From contig CAMCVA010000016.1 in the NCBI GenBank assembly GCA_945879625.1, positions 1 through 39,536 on the forward strand: 39,536 nucleotides of DNA, given 5' to 3'. Positions 8,113-16,724 of this stretch are shown piece after piece. The DNA comes from Flavobacterium psychrophilum (GTDB lineage Bacteria > Bacteroidota > Bacteroidia > Flavobacteriales > Flavobacteriaceae). The notes under the pieces are model-generated. The model ran no database searches. It was not told where the DNA came from and saw only the letters and a list, made by a program, of their open reading frames with translations. Position numbers and translations under genes: made by a program. Numbering within the stretch: the first letter of the stretch is position 1; every line of letters starts with the position of its first letter.

Positions 8113-8146
8113 AAAAAAAGGGTTGTCTTTTCAGGCAACCCTTTTT
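8113..8146. terminator. Bidirectional terminator between trxB and the GIN-domain gene
   Basis: AAAAAGGGTTG (8115-8125) and CAACCCTTTTT (8136-8146) form an 11-bp stem with A and T runs on either side, suited to both convergent genes. Confidence 0.9.
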
Positions 8147-8149
8147 GTT

Positions 8150-8986
8150 TTATTTCGTAGGCTTTTTGTAGAGAATGGCGTTGTCTACAAAGCGTTTCAT
8201 GTCTATTTTTTGATCACCATACAACTGAATTTCGGCCTTACCTGAAGCATCAATACTCAATGCTGAAGTAACATTGAGGTTACTATTGGTGTAGGCTTCC
8301 ATAGTGAGTTCGGCATTTTTCACCGCACAATTTTTTCCGTTGTAGGTCGCGTTGTTGTCCAAACGCAATTTCATGTCGGTGATGTCGCCTTCAATATCGG
8401 CAATGGCCCGTTGGTATAAATCACAGCGCATGCTTATCGAGGCAATCAAGGCTTTCATCTTGGCATTTTTGCTCAACTCGATTTTCGTTTTTTCAGCTTT
8501 GATGTTCCATTCGCCTTTCGATTTGTCATTGGCCAATACGGTTACATTCTTGGAATTCAAATAGGCAAATACCTTTGAATTATCGAAGCTTTTAAACACA
8601 ATCGAATCCAATTGCACCGGAGCCAGTGCCATAATCGAGGCATCTCCTTTTGAAATTACTGTGTTGAAAGAGGGAGTATAACTGATGCGGATGCTCAATT
8701 TTTTCGCAGCTGTAATGGTTTTGTTGGTGCCAATAGTCAAATTGGTTCCGGTAACTTTCAAGTCAATGGCGTCATGTAGGTTGTCGTCGGCTTCAATTTC
8801 TACGCCGTTTTTGTCGCCTTTGATCAAATAGACTTCGAGGTTTTCACCCACTTCTATCGATTGGAATTCGCCCACCTCTTTTTGCGTGATGGTCACAATT
8901 TTTGATCCTTTAATTTTTGCTTTTTCTTGCGCAACTGCCGTTAAGTGAAGACCTAGAAGTGCAATAAGTAAGATATAGTTTTTCAT
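8150..8986 (-). CDS. GIN-domain (DUF2807) secreted beta-helix protein
   Basis: This is a 278-residue exported protein. I chose the ATG at 8986, which gives a clean signal peptide (MKNYILLIALLGLHLTAVAQ). An open frame runs 58 codons further upstream, but it overlaps the SDR gene and has no leader character. The mature part has the 'head GIN domain' pattern, repeated short strands such as FQSIEVGENLEVYLIKGD, VEIEADDNL, LTIGTNKTI and LSIRISY, followed by runs of Asp/Asn turns that suggest a right-handed beta-solenoid. Such proteins are very common in Bacteroidota and are called putative auto-transporter adhesins, though the function is not established. It is convergent with trxB and follows the SDR on the same strand. 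Confidence 0.75.
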   Translation of the reverse strand: MKNYILLIALLGLHLTAVAQEKAKIKGSKIVTITQKEVGEFQSIEVGENLEVYLIKGDKNGVEIEADDNLHDAIDLKVTGTNLTIGTNKTITAAKKLSIRISYTPSFNTVISKGDASIMALAPVQLDSIVFKSFDNSKVFAYLNSKNVTVLANDKSKGEWNIKAEKTKIELSKNAKMKALIASISMRCDLYQRAIADIEGDITDMKLRLDNNATYNGKNCAVKNAELTMEAYTNSNLNVTSALSIDASGKAEIQLYGDQKIDMKRFVDNAILYKKPTK

Positions 8987-9060
8987 ATGAGAATTAGTTG
9001 ATGCGGCTAAAGTAAGAAATCCTATGCAAACGGCCTTTACCTTGCGCCAATTATGAGAGG

Positions 9061-9942
9061 TTAATTGTTCTTTTTGGCTTTGATCATGGCTTCCAACATA
9101 TCCCACATTTCGGTCGGAATCGCCTCGAGCATATTGAATTGTCCCGCGCCTTTCAGCCATTCGCCGCCATCAATCACCACCACTTCGCCGTTGATGTAGG
9201 TCGAAAAATCAGACACCAAATAGGCCGCCAAATTGGCTAATTCCTGGTGATCGCCGATGCGTCCAACGGGTACTTTTTTGGTCACATCAAATCGTTCCTT
9301 TAAATCGCCGGGCAACAAGCGGTCCATCGCACCTTCGGTAGGGAAGGGCCCAGGAGCAATGGCGTTGGTGCGGATGCCGTATTTGGCCCATTCCACTGCC
9401 AAGCTTTTGGTCATGGCCAATACACCTGCTTTGGCTGTCGCACTCGGCACCACATAGGCTGATCCGGTAAACGCATAAGTGGTCACGATATTCAATACCG
9501 TACAATTGGTTTGTTTGTCATCTATCCAATGTTTGCCAAAGGCCAAGGTGCAGTTTTTGCTGCCTTTCAACACAATATCAATGATGGTGTCAAAAGCCGA
9601 AGCCGAGAGCCGTTCGGTGGGCGAAATAAAATTTCCGGCGGCATTATTCACCAAAATATCGACACGACCAAATGTTTTTAGTACAGTAGCCAACATCGCT
9701 TCCACCTGATCATAATGACGCACATCGCAAGCTACTGCCAAGCAGTTTCCGCCGGTTTCTTTGGATAATTCGTGTGCGGTTTTTTCAAGTTTTTCGCCGT
9801 TTCTAGAACTGATGGCAACGTGAGCGCCCAACTCCAAAAAATACCGAGTCATGGCTTTTCCCAGACCACTTCCGCCGCCGGTTACCACAATTACTTTATC
9901 GGTAAGTGCGCCGTCGCGCAACATTTTTGCAGAAAAATTCAT
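9061..9942 (-). CDS. SDR oxidoreductase, 2,4-dienoyl-CoA reductase-like
   Basis: This is a 293-residue short-chain dehydrogenase/reductase. The cofactor motif TGGGSGLGKA lies at 21-30 and NNAAG at 99-103. At the usual YxxxK site it reads Ser167-Ala-Thr-Ala-Lys171 (VVPSATAKAGV). This is the Ser/Lys arrangement of NADPH-dependent 2,4-dienoyl-CoA reductases and not the Tyr/Lys pair of FabG-type enzymes. The IAPGPFPTEG and YINGEVVVIDGGEWL segments also fit that branch. The expected reaction is removal of a conjugated double bond from unsaturated fatty acyl-CoA in beta-oxidation. Enoyl-CoA-type or other SDR activities cannot be excluded. It is divergent from aguB. Confidence 0.8.
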   Translation of the reverse strand: MNFSAKMLRDGALTDKVIVVTGGGSGLGKAMTRYFLELGAHVAISSRNGEKLEKTAHELSKETGGNCLAVACDVRHYDQVEAMLATVLKTFGRVDILVNNAAGNFISPTERLSASAFDTIIDIVLKGSKNCTLAFGKHWIDDKQTNCTVLNIVTTYAFTGSAYVVPSATAKAGVLAMTKSLAVEWAKYGIRTNAIAPGPFPTEGAMDRLLPGDLKERFDVTKKVPVGRIGDHQELANLAAYLVSDFSTYINGEVVVIDGGEWLKGAGQFNMLEAIPTEMWDMLEAMIKAKKNN

Positions 9943-10027
9943 GTAATTTTATTTTAGTGCGTCTAATGTACAACTTTATCCGAACTACTTGCGTTTGCTG
10001 TTGGGCATTTATCGTTCCATAGTCGTG

Positions 10028-10056
10028 TTTGCATTGCATAAAAATTAGTATTTTTG
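10028..10056 (+). promoter_or_regulatory. Promoter for the aguB-aguA operon
   Basis: TTTG (10028-10031) and TATTTTTG (10049-10056) are separated by 17 bp, a full Bacteroidota promoter. The -7 element covers the TTG at 10054, which rules that TTG out as a start codon and supports the ATG at 10075. Confidence 0.75.
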
Positions 10057-10074
10057 GCCCCAAATACCCATCAG

Positions 10075-10965
10075 ATGTCAAAATCCACCTATACCATAGC
10101 CGTACTGCAACTCAACCTAAATGATGTGGCGGCCAACAATTTAAGCAAATGCATTACTTGGGTGCGCAAAGCTGCTCAGCAAGGTGCCGAAGTGATTTCG
10201 TTGCCCGAATTGTACAGCAGTCATTATTTTTGTCAAAGCGAAGACGTGGCCAATTTTGAGTTGGCCGAACCGTTATATAGTACTTCATTTATTGCATTTA
10301 GTGAATTGGCCAAGGAATTGGGCGTGGTGATTATCGTGCCGTTTTTTGAAAAACGCATGGCCGGAATTTACCACAACAGTGCCTACATTATTGATGCCGA
10401 TGGAACCGAAGCCGGTTTGTACCGCAAAATGCACATTCCAGATGATCCACATTTTTACGAAAAATTCTATTTTACTCCGGGCGATATTGGTTTCAAAACC
10501 TTCCCAACCCAAAAAGGAAAAATTGGCACCCTCATTTGTTGGGACCAATGGTATCCAGAAGCCGCAAGACTTACTGCACTACAAGGTGCCGAAGTGTTGT
10601 TTTATCCCACCGCCATTGGTTGGCATCCGCTCGAAAAAGACGAATACGGAGAAAACCAACACGGCGCTTGGATGAATGTAATGAGAGGACATGCCGTAGC
10701 CAACGGTGTCTATGTAGCCGCAGCCAATCGAGTAGGATTGGAGCAATATATTCCCGATACAGCAGGGATTCAGTTTTGGGGATCTTCGTTTATTGCAGGC
10801 CCACAAGGCGAAATTTTAGCCCAAGCGTCTCACGACCAAGAAGAAATTTTGATGGCCGAAGTGGATCTGGCTTTGCAAGAAAATGTGCGTCAAAACTGGC
10901 CGTTTTTCCGTGATCGACGCATCGATGCCTATGGAGACATTACCAAACGCGCCATAGACAACTAA
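10075..10965 (+). CDS. aguB: N-carbamoylputrescine amidase
   Basis: This is a 296-residue carbon-nitrogen hydrolase of the nitrilase superfamily. The catalytic triad is visible as Glu45 (LPELY), Lys118 (YRKMHIPDD) and Cys155 (LICWDQWYPE). The segments PDDPHFYEKFYFTPGD and GENQHGAWMNVMRGHA fit the AguB branch, which cleaves N-carbamoylputrescine to putrescine, CO2 and ammonia. The stop codon is separated by one base from the ATG of agmatine deiminase, so the two consecutive enzymes of this putrescine route are translated from one mRNA. The start was set by the promoter position. The identity is strong from both motifs and context. Confidence 0.93.
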   Translation: MSKSTYTIAVLQLNLNDVAANNLSKCITWVRKAAQQGAEVISLPELYSSHYFCQSEDVANFELAEPLYSTSFIAFSELAKELGVVIIVPFFEKRMAGIYHNSAYIIDADGTEAGLYRKMHIPDDPHFYEKFYFTPGDIGFKTFPTQKGKIGTLICWDQWYPEAARLTALQGAEVLFYPTAIGWHPLEKDEYGENQHGAWMNVMRGHAVANGVYVAAANRVGLEQYIPDTAGIQFWGSSFIAGPQGEILAQASHDQEEILMAEVDLALQENVRQNWPFFRDRRIDAYGDITKRAIDN

Positions 10966-10966
10966 G

Positions 10967-12004
10967 ATGAGTACTACCCGCCGTTTTCCAGCCGAGTTTG
11001 AAAAACAAGCCGCCTTGTTGTTGTGTTTTCCGCATAACGGCAACGATTGGCCCGGCAAATACGAAGCCATTCAATGGGCTTTTGTCGAATATATCAAAAA
11101 AGTTTCCTTGTACCAAGCGGTAATTGTGGTGGTGGCAAATGCCAAACTGCAAACTAAAGTGAGTGAAATGCTCCAAACCGCACAAGTTGATTTAACTAAA
11201 ATTTCCTTCATCGTATACAAAACCAACCGTTCCTGGATGCGCGATTCGGGTCCGATTGTGGTGAAAAACGGTACCAAATCAGAAGCCTTGAATTTCAATT
11301 TCAACGGTTGGGCCAAGTACAGCAATTATCAACTCGACAAACACGTGCCCAAACACCTCAGTGATTTTCTAAATATTCCGCTTACGCAAGTGATGTACAA
11401 CAGAAAACCGGTCGTGCTAGAAGGCGGTGCGCTAGAAGTGAATGGCAAAGGAACCCTCATCACTTCTGAAGAATGTTTGTTGCATCCGAGTATTCAGGTG
11501 CGTAATGCTGGGTTTAGCAAAGCCGATTACGAAGCTATTTTTCACGACTATTTTGGCGTGACCAATGTAATTTGGGTAGGCGATGGCATAGTGGGCGACG
11601 ACACCCACGGACACATTGATGATTTGTGCCGATTTGTAAACGAAGACACCATTGTTACGGTGGTGGAAGACAATCCCAACGACGAGAACTACAAACCCTT
11701 ACAAGCCAATTTGGCTATCCTGAAACAAGCCAAATTAGAAGATGGAAAAACGCCAAATATTGTGTGTTTGCCCATGCCCAAACGAATAGATTTTGATGGC
11801 ATTCGATTGCCGGCGAGTTACGCCAATTTTATCATTTTGAACGGCTGCGTGTTGGTGCCTACATTTAATGACATCCATGATTCCAAAGCCTTGCAGATTT
11901 TGGCTGATTGCTTTCCCGACAGAGATGTAATTGGTATTTCGGCCATTGATCTCATCTGGGGATTTGGCACGCTACACTGCTTGAGTCAGCAGATTCCAGC
12001 CTAA
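10967..12004 (+). CDS. aguA: Agmatine deiminase
   Basis: This 345-residue member of the PAD-porph (PF04371) family hydrolyses agmatine to N-carbamoylputrescine and ammonia, the step before AguB. Visible motifs are SWMRDSGP (Arg92-Asp93), VLEGGALEVNGKGT, GDDTHGHIDDLCRF and the C-terminal GTLHCLSQQ, which carries the catalytic Cys338. It starts one base after aguB. Its stop overlaps the stop of the convergent DUF4268 gene by four bases (CTAA at 12001-12004), with no terminator in between. An arginine decarboxylase that would supply agmatine is not in the window. Confidence 0.94.
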   Translation: MSTTRRFPAEFEKQAALLLCFPHNGNDWPGKYEAIQWAFVEYIKKVSLYQAVIVVVANAKLQTKVSEMLQTAQVDLTKISFIVYKTNRSWMRDSGPIVVKNGTKSEALNFNFNGWAKYSNYQLDKHVPKHLSDFLNIPLTQVMYNRKPVVLEGGALEVNGKGTLITSEECLLHPSIQVRNAGFSKADYEAIFHDYFGVTNVIWVGDGIVGDDTHGHIDDLCRFVNEDTIVTVVEDNPNDENYKPLQANLAILKQAKLEDGKTPNIVCLPMPKRIDFDGIRLPASYANFIILNGCVLVPTFNDIHDSKALQILADCFPDRDVIGISAIDLIWGFGTLHCLSQQIPA

Positions 12005-12438
12005 AATTCATTGGTTTTAATGACGTCTTCGTACTCGAGAAAAAACAATTCGAGGGCATTCATTTTTTCGTAAAAGAAATCAAAAATGGTATTCCAATTG
12101 TTTCGGTTGCCCACAGCGATGGGGTGCAGTTCAACCCAAATGCGGCTAATTGTTTTGCCGTTTTCTAAAGGGTAATTGCGCTGAAACACCACTTCGGGTA
12201 AATATTCTTCTGCCAATATTGTTTTGAGCGCTTCCAATTGCTCAAAATAGGCCCAGCGTTTTTCGTTGGGTTTGGCTTCAATTTCGACGCACACTTGCGC
12301 CTTAGTATTGTCTACAAAAAATTTGAGCGAAAGGTCTTTTATTTTGGTATCGTACAACAGCCATTTGCGCGGATATTTTTGAGCAAAGGCCACCCAGAAT
12401 TCTTGTTTGAGGCGTTGATTTTCGGCTTTTGAATACAT
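12001..12438 (-). CDS. DUF4268 family protein
   Basis: This is a 145-residue soluble protein without signal peptide or membrane helix. The pattern (FWVAFAQKYPRKWLLYDTKIKDLSLKFFVD, ...VCVEIEAKPNEKRWAYFEQL, ...NWNTIFDFFYEKMNALELFF) matches what I know as DUF4268. That domain occurs alone in Flavobacteria and fused to nuclease-like domains elsewhere. The function is unknown. It is rich in aromatic residues and charged pairs. It shares four bases with the end of aguA and diverges from the Nudix gene. Confidence 0.7.
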   Translation of the reverse strand: MYSKAENQRLKQEFWVAFAQKYPRKWLLYDTKIKDLSLKFFVDNTKAQVCVEIEAKPNEKRWAYFEQLEALKTILAEEYLPEVVFQRNYPLENGKTISRIWVELHPIAVGNRNNWNTIFDFFYEKMNALELFFLEYEDVIKTNEF

Positions 12439-12512
12439 AAGTTAGGTAGTTTCAGAACTAAAATTGCTACTTTCGTTTTCCTGTTCGCAGCGCTCAAAAA
12501 TACAAGTTAAAT

Positions 12513-13154
12513 ATGGAATATTCGCGATTTATTTCTTTGCTTCCTCAGCTGCAAACCATCGAATTGGCGGGCATAGAAGCGCAGTTGTTGGCGGTTCCAC
12601 CCGAACGCAGCGAATTGATGAAAGCCATCGATTTTTCTAGTTTAAATCCAAAAAAAGCAGCGGTTACGATATTGCTTTATCCCAAACAGCAGCAAATGCA
12701 CTTGGTGCTCATCCAACGCAACACCTATGCCGGCGTGCATTCGGCGCAAATTGCATTTCCCGGTGGAAAAATTGAAGCTACCGATGAAAGTGCAGCCGCT
12801 GCGGCCTTGCGCGAAACCGAAGAAGAAATTGGCGTGGCTGCCCAACAATTGCAAGTAATTCGAGCCTTTACCGAGTTGTATATTCCGCCTAGTAACTTTA
12901 TGGTCTATCCGTTTTTGGCTTTTGCCGATGCGCCTTTGCAGTTTTTGCCCGATCCAAAAGAAGTTTCGCAACTGATTGAAATAAACCTACACGATTTTAT
13001 TACGGCTTGTCCCATTCAGCTACAAACCCGTGCCACCTCCTACAATCCTGAAATAGAGGTGCCCTGTTTTATCATTCAAGGCCACGAGGTGTGGGGCGCG
13101 ACGGCCATGGTGTTGAGTGAATTGAAAGAAACCTTCAAAATACTCGTTCAGTAG
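12513..13154 (+). CDS. Nudix hydrolase, CoA pyrophosphatase type
   Basis: This 213-residue Nudix protein has its box at 84-108 (GGKIEATDESAAAAALRETE and EEIGV, with REx2EE for Mg2+). Just before it lies the CoA-pyrophosphatase signature LVLIQRN...HSAQIAFPGG. These enzymes split CoA and acyl-CoA into 3',5'-ADP and 4'-phosphopantetheine derivatives, probably to remove oxidised CoA. The start is supported by AT-rich leader sequence with a TActTTcG-like element upstream. It is followed after 42 bp by the acyltransferase on the same strand, which has its own promoter. Confidence 0.87.
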   Translation: MEYSRFISLLPQLQTIELAGIEAQLLAVPPERSELMKAIDFSSLNPKKAAVTILLYPKQQQMHLVLIQRNTYAGVHSAQIAFPGGKIEATDESAAAAALRETEEEIGVAAQQLQVIRAFTELYIPPSNFMVYPFLAFADAPLQFLPDPKEVSQLIEINLHDFITACPIQLQTRATSYNPEIEVPCFIIQGHEVWGATAMVLSELKETFKILVQ

Positions 13155-13165
13155 GTAAGTTTTTT

Positions 13166-13173
13166 TAAATTTG
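13166..13173 (+). promoter_or_regulatory. Promoter -7 element for the acyltransferase gene
   Basis: TAAATTTG is a perfect -7 match 23 bp before the ATG at 13197. The -33 region would fall inside the end of the Nudix gene and is weak. Confidence 0.55.
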
Positions 13174-13196
13174 CGCCACATCGATCAAAAATTAAT

Positions 13197-13970
13197 ATGG
13201 GAATTTTCAAAAGAAATCCTTTCGGACATATCCTGTTTATCAAAAAGTGGCTCATTCTTATCTTTGGGTTTCTTACCCATCCTCGTTATCGTGGCATGAA
13301 CCAATTGCAGATTGAAGGCTCTGAAATTATTACGCAGTTACCCGACACCAATGTGTTGTTTATCTCCAATCACCAAACCTATTTTGCTGATGTAGTAGCC
13401 ATGTTTCATGTGCTTAACGCCAGTTTGAGTGGCCGTAAAGATTCCATTAAAAACGTTTTGTATTTATGGAATCCGAAGCTGAATATCTATTATGTGGCCG
13501 CCAAAGAAACCATGCAAGAAGGCTGGTTGCCTCGTGTATTGGCCTATGTTGGCGCCATTACGGTAGAACGCACCTGGCGTGCAAATGGTCAAGATGTGCA
13601 ACGCGATGTCAATTTGAACGATACAGAGAACATTAAAATTGCCTTAGATGACGGCTGGGTAATTACCTTTCCGCAGGGAACCACCAAATCATTTAAGCCC
13701 GTTCGTAAAGGTACGGCGCATATTATCAAACAACACCGACCTATTGTTGTTCCCATTGTAATTGACGGATTCCGCCGTTCGTTTGACAAAAAGGGCCTGC
13801 GCCTAAAAAAGAAAGGGGTACAACAATCGTTTGTAATCAAACCGCCTTTGCAGATTGATTACGACAACGATAGCATTGAGCAAATTGTCGAAAAAATAGA
13901 ATATGCCATTGAGCAACATTCATCCTTTTTAAAGGTGCCACCTTTAGAAGAATTGGAAGAGGTGCTTTAA
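13197..13970 (+). CDS. PlsC-like 1-acyl-glycerol-3-phosphate acyltransferase family
   Basis: This 257-residue membrane-associated acyltransferase has a hydrophobic N-terminus (residues 11-27) and a basic surface. Motif I is NHQTYFAD, His59 and Asp65, with five residues between them and not the usual four. Motif III is FPQGT (158-162), with Gln where most PlsC proteins have Glu. VPIVIDGF near 180 fits motif IV. The role is likely transfer of an acyl chain to a lysophospholipid or other lipid acceptor; phosphatidic acid synthesis itself is not certain given the altered motifs. The stop shares the tetranucleotide TTAA (13967-13970) with the stop of the convergent DUF3810 gene. Confidence 0.82.
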   Translation: MGIFKRNPFGHILFIKKWLILIFGFLTHPRYRGMNQLQIEGSEIITQLPDTNVLFISNHQTYFADVVAMFHVLNASLSGRKDSIKNVLYLWNPKLNIYYVAAKETMQEGWLPRVLAYVGAITVERTWRANGQDVQRDVNLNDTENIKIALDDGWVITFPQGTTKSFKPVRKGTAHIIKQHRPIVVPIVIDGFRRSFDKKGLRLKKKGVQQSFVIKPPLQIDYDNDSIEQIVEKIEYAIEQHSSFLKVPPLEELEEVL

Positions 13971-15028
13971 AAATTCTGCTGTGTCTTGAGTTGGTAATTG
14001 ATCAACAAATCAATGAATTTGCTGTAACTATCCAATCCATCGGGCTGCTGATTCCACTTGAGGTACGCGTCATAAAACAGCTTGAAGCCTGATTCTATCG
14101 GGGTTTCATACTTCGCCCAATACTCCTCGCTTTCTTGAAAATTTTTCCGAACGCCCGGATTGAGTTTGGCTAGTAAAAATTTTGCCAATTTGGGATCTTG
14201 GTACTGCCATTCGCCCAAACAATAGCGCAAGGCCAGGGTATAGGCAGCATAATTTACCTCTGGATTGGAGTGTTTGGCGGCGACCAAAAATCCGATAAAA
14301 TTGCATTCGCTCTCGCTGGCATAACCCAACTGATGGGCCATTTCGTGTGCGGCTGTCATGGGCAGCACATAGCTCGGACCATTTGTGTTGACTTGCGCCT
14401 CGAGCGTAAACGGATTCAAGTACCCGCCAAAACCCATATAGGACAAGGGCGTGCTAAACAAGGACGCTTTGGTACTCGTGGTTTGGTAATCAATAAATGG
14501 TAATGATTTGTGCAGTCGCGCATAGCCCAAAATAGCGGTTTGCAAGGCTTGCTTTTTGGAGAACTGTGGAACTACTTTTTTTTGGGTATTCTGCGAAATT
14601 TGCAGTTGAATGGCATTGGTTTTACGGATTAAAAATGTTGTAAAATCATACAATTGTTGGGCTGTGTATCCTCGGTTAAGTTCTAATTTGGCATACAACG
14701 GCTGCCGCGAATAATTGAGTCCCCAAACTAGATAAAACACAAAGTAGCCAATAGAAAACACCCGTATTAATTGCCAAAATCCCAATTTCCAAGTTCTGTT
14801 TTTTAGGGTTTGATAACTCCATTTAACTACGAGAATAATTACTAAACCGTATCCCACATCGCCCACCGAAAAGGTAATCCAACCGAGTAGGGTGCGCAGT
14901 AACTTAGCCCACAAGGGATAGAGCCCGTTGCTGTAATACTTTTCTATTGGCAAAGGAAAATAGGAGAGTGCCGACCAAAAAATCAGCTGAAACAATAAAA
15001 AATACAGATAAAATTTGCGGTGTTTCAT
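13967..15028 (-). CDS. DUF3810 family membrane protein with HExxH motif
   Basis: This is a 353-residue protein from the ATG at 15028. The open frame extends to 15436 but overlaps pepD antisense, and the MKHRKFYLYFLLFQLIFW start gives a proper membrane anchor. There are three N-terminal hydrophobic segments (about 5-24, 57-70 and 90-106). A soluble part follows with HEMAH at 228-232 and downstream glutamates in ASESECNF, an arrangement like gluzincin metallopeptidases. The family is conserved in Flavobacteria and a peptidase role is inferred, not shown. An alternative ATG three codons upstream (15037) is possible. A TATTTTCG element around 15050 on this strand would serve either start. Confidence 0.78.
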   Translation of the reverse strand: MKHRKFYLYFLLFQLIFWSALSYFPLPIEKYYSNGLYPLWAKLLRTLLGWITFSVGDVGYGLVIILVVKWSYQTLKNRTWKLGFWQLIRVFSIGYFVFYLVWGLNYSRQPLYAKLELNRGYTAQQLYDFTTFLIRKTNAIQLQISQNTQKKVVPQFSKKQALQTAILGYARLHKSLPFIDYQTTSTKASLFSTPLSYMGFGGYLNPFTLEAQVNTNGPSYVLPMTAAHEMAHQLGYASESECNFIGFLVAAKHSNPEVNYAAYTLALRYCLGEWQYQDPKLAKFLLAKLNPGVRKNFQESEEYWAKYETPIESGFKLFYDAYLKWNQQPDGLDSYSKFIDLLINYQLKTQQNF

Positions 15029-15109
15029 GGGGTACATTAGGGAACGAAAATACGCTAATTTGTGTGTAAAATAATTCTTTCGTTGCATCAAAATAAGTCT
15101 TTCACTTTG

Positions 15110-15117
15110 TACCTTTG
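15110..15117 (+). promoter_or_regulatory. Promoter -7 element for pepD
   Basis: TACCTTTG lies 20 bp before the ATG at 15137, with TTG at 15083-15085 upstream. A transcript from here would exclude the longer reading frame that starts at 15062. Confidence 0.65.
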
Positions 15118-15136
15118 GGGCACTAAACCTAAAATC

Positions 15137-16603
15137 ATGAGTCAAGAAATACGCCAACTGGAGCCAATAGCGCTCTGGAATAAATTTGCCGATTTGAATG
15201 CCGTACCCCGTCCCTCCAAAAAAGAAGAACGCGTAATTGCGTTCATGAAAGACTTTGGAACTTCCTTGGGATTGGAAACGTTTGAAGATGAGATTCGCAA
15301 CGTAATCATCCGCAAACCGGCCACCCCGGGCATGGAAAACCGTAAACCCATTGTGATGCAAGGCCATTTGGATATGGTGCACCAAAAAAATAACGACACC
15401 ACATTTGATTTCCTTACGCAAGGTATCGACATGCATATAGCTGGCGACTGGGTGCGCGCCAAAGGAACTACCTTGGGCGCCGATAACGGCTTGGGTGTGG
15501 CAGCGATTATGGCCATATTAGAAAGTACCGACATTGCTCATCCAGCTATTGAAGCTTTATTTACCATTGATGAAGAAACCGGAATGACGGGTGCTTTAAA
15601 TCTCAAAGGAGGCATTTTGCAAGGCGAAATTTTGTTGAATCTCGACACCGAAGAAGACGACGAAATTGATATTGGTTGCGCCGGTGGAATTGATGTAACG
15701 GCTACACGCAGCTACAAACAAGAAGAAACTCCAGAAGGATCTGTGGGCTATACGATTTCGGTGAAAGGCCTAAACGGTGGACATTCGGGTATGGATATCA
15801 ACAAAGGATTGGGTAATGCCAACAAAATCATGAACCGTTTGTTGTTTGATGGCTTCGAAAATTTTGGTTTGCAAATTGCCTCGATTGACGGCGGAAGTTT
15901 GCGCAATGCCATTCCGCGAGAAAGCAATGCACAGGTTATTATTGCTCAACTATATGACGAGGCCTATGTATTTGACATGCAAGAAATTATTGGTTACATT
16001 AAAACCGAATACAAAACCACCGAACCCAATTTGCAGATTAACATCGTGAAGAGTCAAACTACCCCAACCCACGTGATGGACTTGGGTGTGCAAGAAGGTT
16101 TGTTGCGTGCCATTTATGCGGCCCACAATGGCGTATACCGCATGAGTGCCGATATGGCTGATTTGGTGGAAACCTCCAACAACATTGCCCGTGTGCTGGT
16201 AAAAGACGGAAACATTTCGATTCAAAACCTCACGCGTTCCTCGGTAGAAACTTCCAAAATGGATTTGGCCAATGGCTTGCGTTCTGCTTACGAATTGTTT
16301 GGCTGCGAAGTGGAGTTTGGCGGAAGCTATCCCGGTTGGACGCCCAACGTGAACTCTGAGATCTTAGACGTGTTGGTGTCTATTTACGACAAACAAAACG
16401 GAGTAAAACCCCATGTGGTGGCTTGTCACGCCGGTTTGGAATGTGGCATTTTGGGAACCAATTACCCCAATATGGACATGATTTCGTTTGGCCCAACCAT
16501 ACACGGTGCACACAGCCCCGACGAGCGCGCTTCTATTTCATCTTCCCAAAAATTCTGGAAATTTTTACTCGAAATTTTGGCAAGTATCCCCGTGAAGAAG
16601 TAA
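15137..16603 (+). CDS. pepD: Aminoacyl-histidine dipeptidase (Xaa-His dipeptidase)
   Basis: This is a 488-residue M20-family metallopeptidase that splits dipeptides such as carnosine-type and other unspecific substrates. Metal-site residues are His77 and Asp79 (MQGHLDMVH), the bridging Asp116 (GADNGLG) and the Glu-Glu pair at 146-147 (IDEETGM), with the lid domain inserted between about 200 and 380. A late His occurs in FGPTIHGAHSPDE. Family segments run from VPRPSKKEERV at the start to the FWKFLLEIL end. The start was taken at 15137 because the promoter lies just before it. The gene stands alone and ends in a strong terminator. Confidence 0.93.
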   Translation: MSQEIRQLEPIALWNKFADLNAVPRPSKKEERVIAFMKDFGTSLGLETFEDEIRNVIIRKPATPGMENRKPIVMQGHLDMVHQKNNDTTFDFLTQGIDMHIAGDWVRAKGTTLGADNGLGVAAIMAILESTDIAHPAIEALFTIDEETGMTGALNLKGGILQGEILLNLDTEEDDEIDIGCAGGIDVTATRSYKQEETPEGSVGYTISVKGLNGGHSGMDINKGLGNANKIMNRLLFDGFENFGLQIASIDGGSLRNAIPRESNAQVIIAQLYDEAYVFDMQEIIGYIKTEYKTTEPNLQINIVKSQTTPTHVMDLGVQEGLLRAIYAAHNGVYRMSADMADLVETSNNIARVLVKDGNISIQNLTRSSVETSKMDLANGLRSAYELFGCEVEFGGSYPGWTPNVNSEILDVLVSIYDKQNGVKPHVVACHAGLECGILGTNYPNMDMISFGPTIHGAHSPDERASISSSQKFWKFLLEILASIPVKK

Positions 16604-16623
16604 GTAATTCGATTCTTATAAAT

Positions 16624-16658
16624 AAAAAATCCCGAGTGAGCGCTCGGGATTTTTTTTT
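16624..16658. terminator. Bidirectional terminator between pepD and the TonB receptor gene
   Basis: ATCCCGAG (16629-16636), a six-base loop and CTCGGGAT (16643-16650) form the stem, with an A tract before it and nine T after it. Confidence 0.92.
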
Positions 16659-16724
16659 GGTTGTATTGTTTGAGGTCCGAGTTGGTGAACCAGATGAATA
16701 ATTTAAAGTAAAATTAGTTTTTGG

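Noticed and set aside
8987..9160. N-terminal extension of the GIN-domain gene
   Set aside because: It overlaps the SDR coding region and destroys the signal peptide that begins at 8986.
15029..15436. 136-codon extension of the DUF3810 frame
   Set aside because: It is antisense to pepD and its promoter; a membrane anchor starts at 15028.
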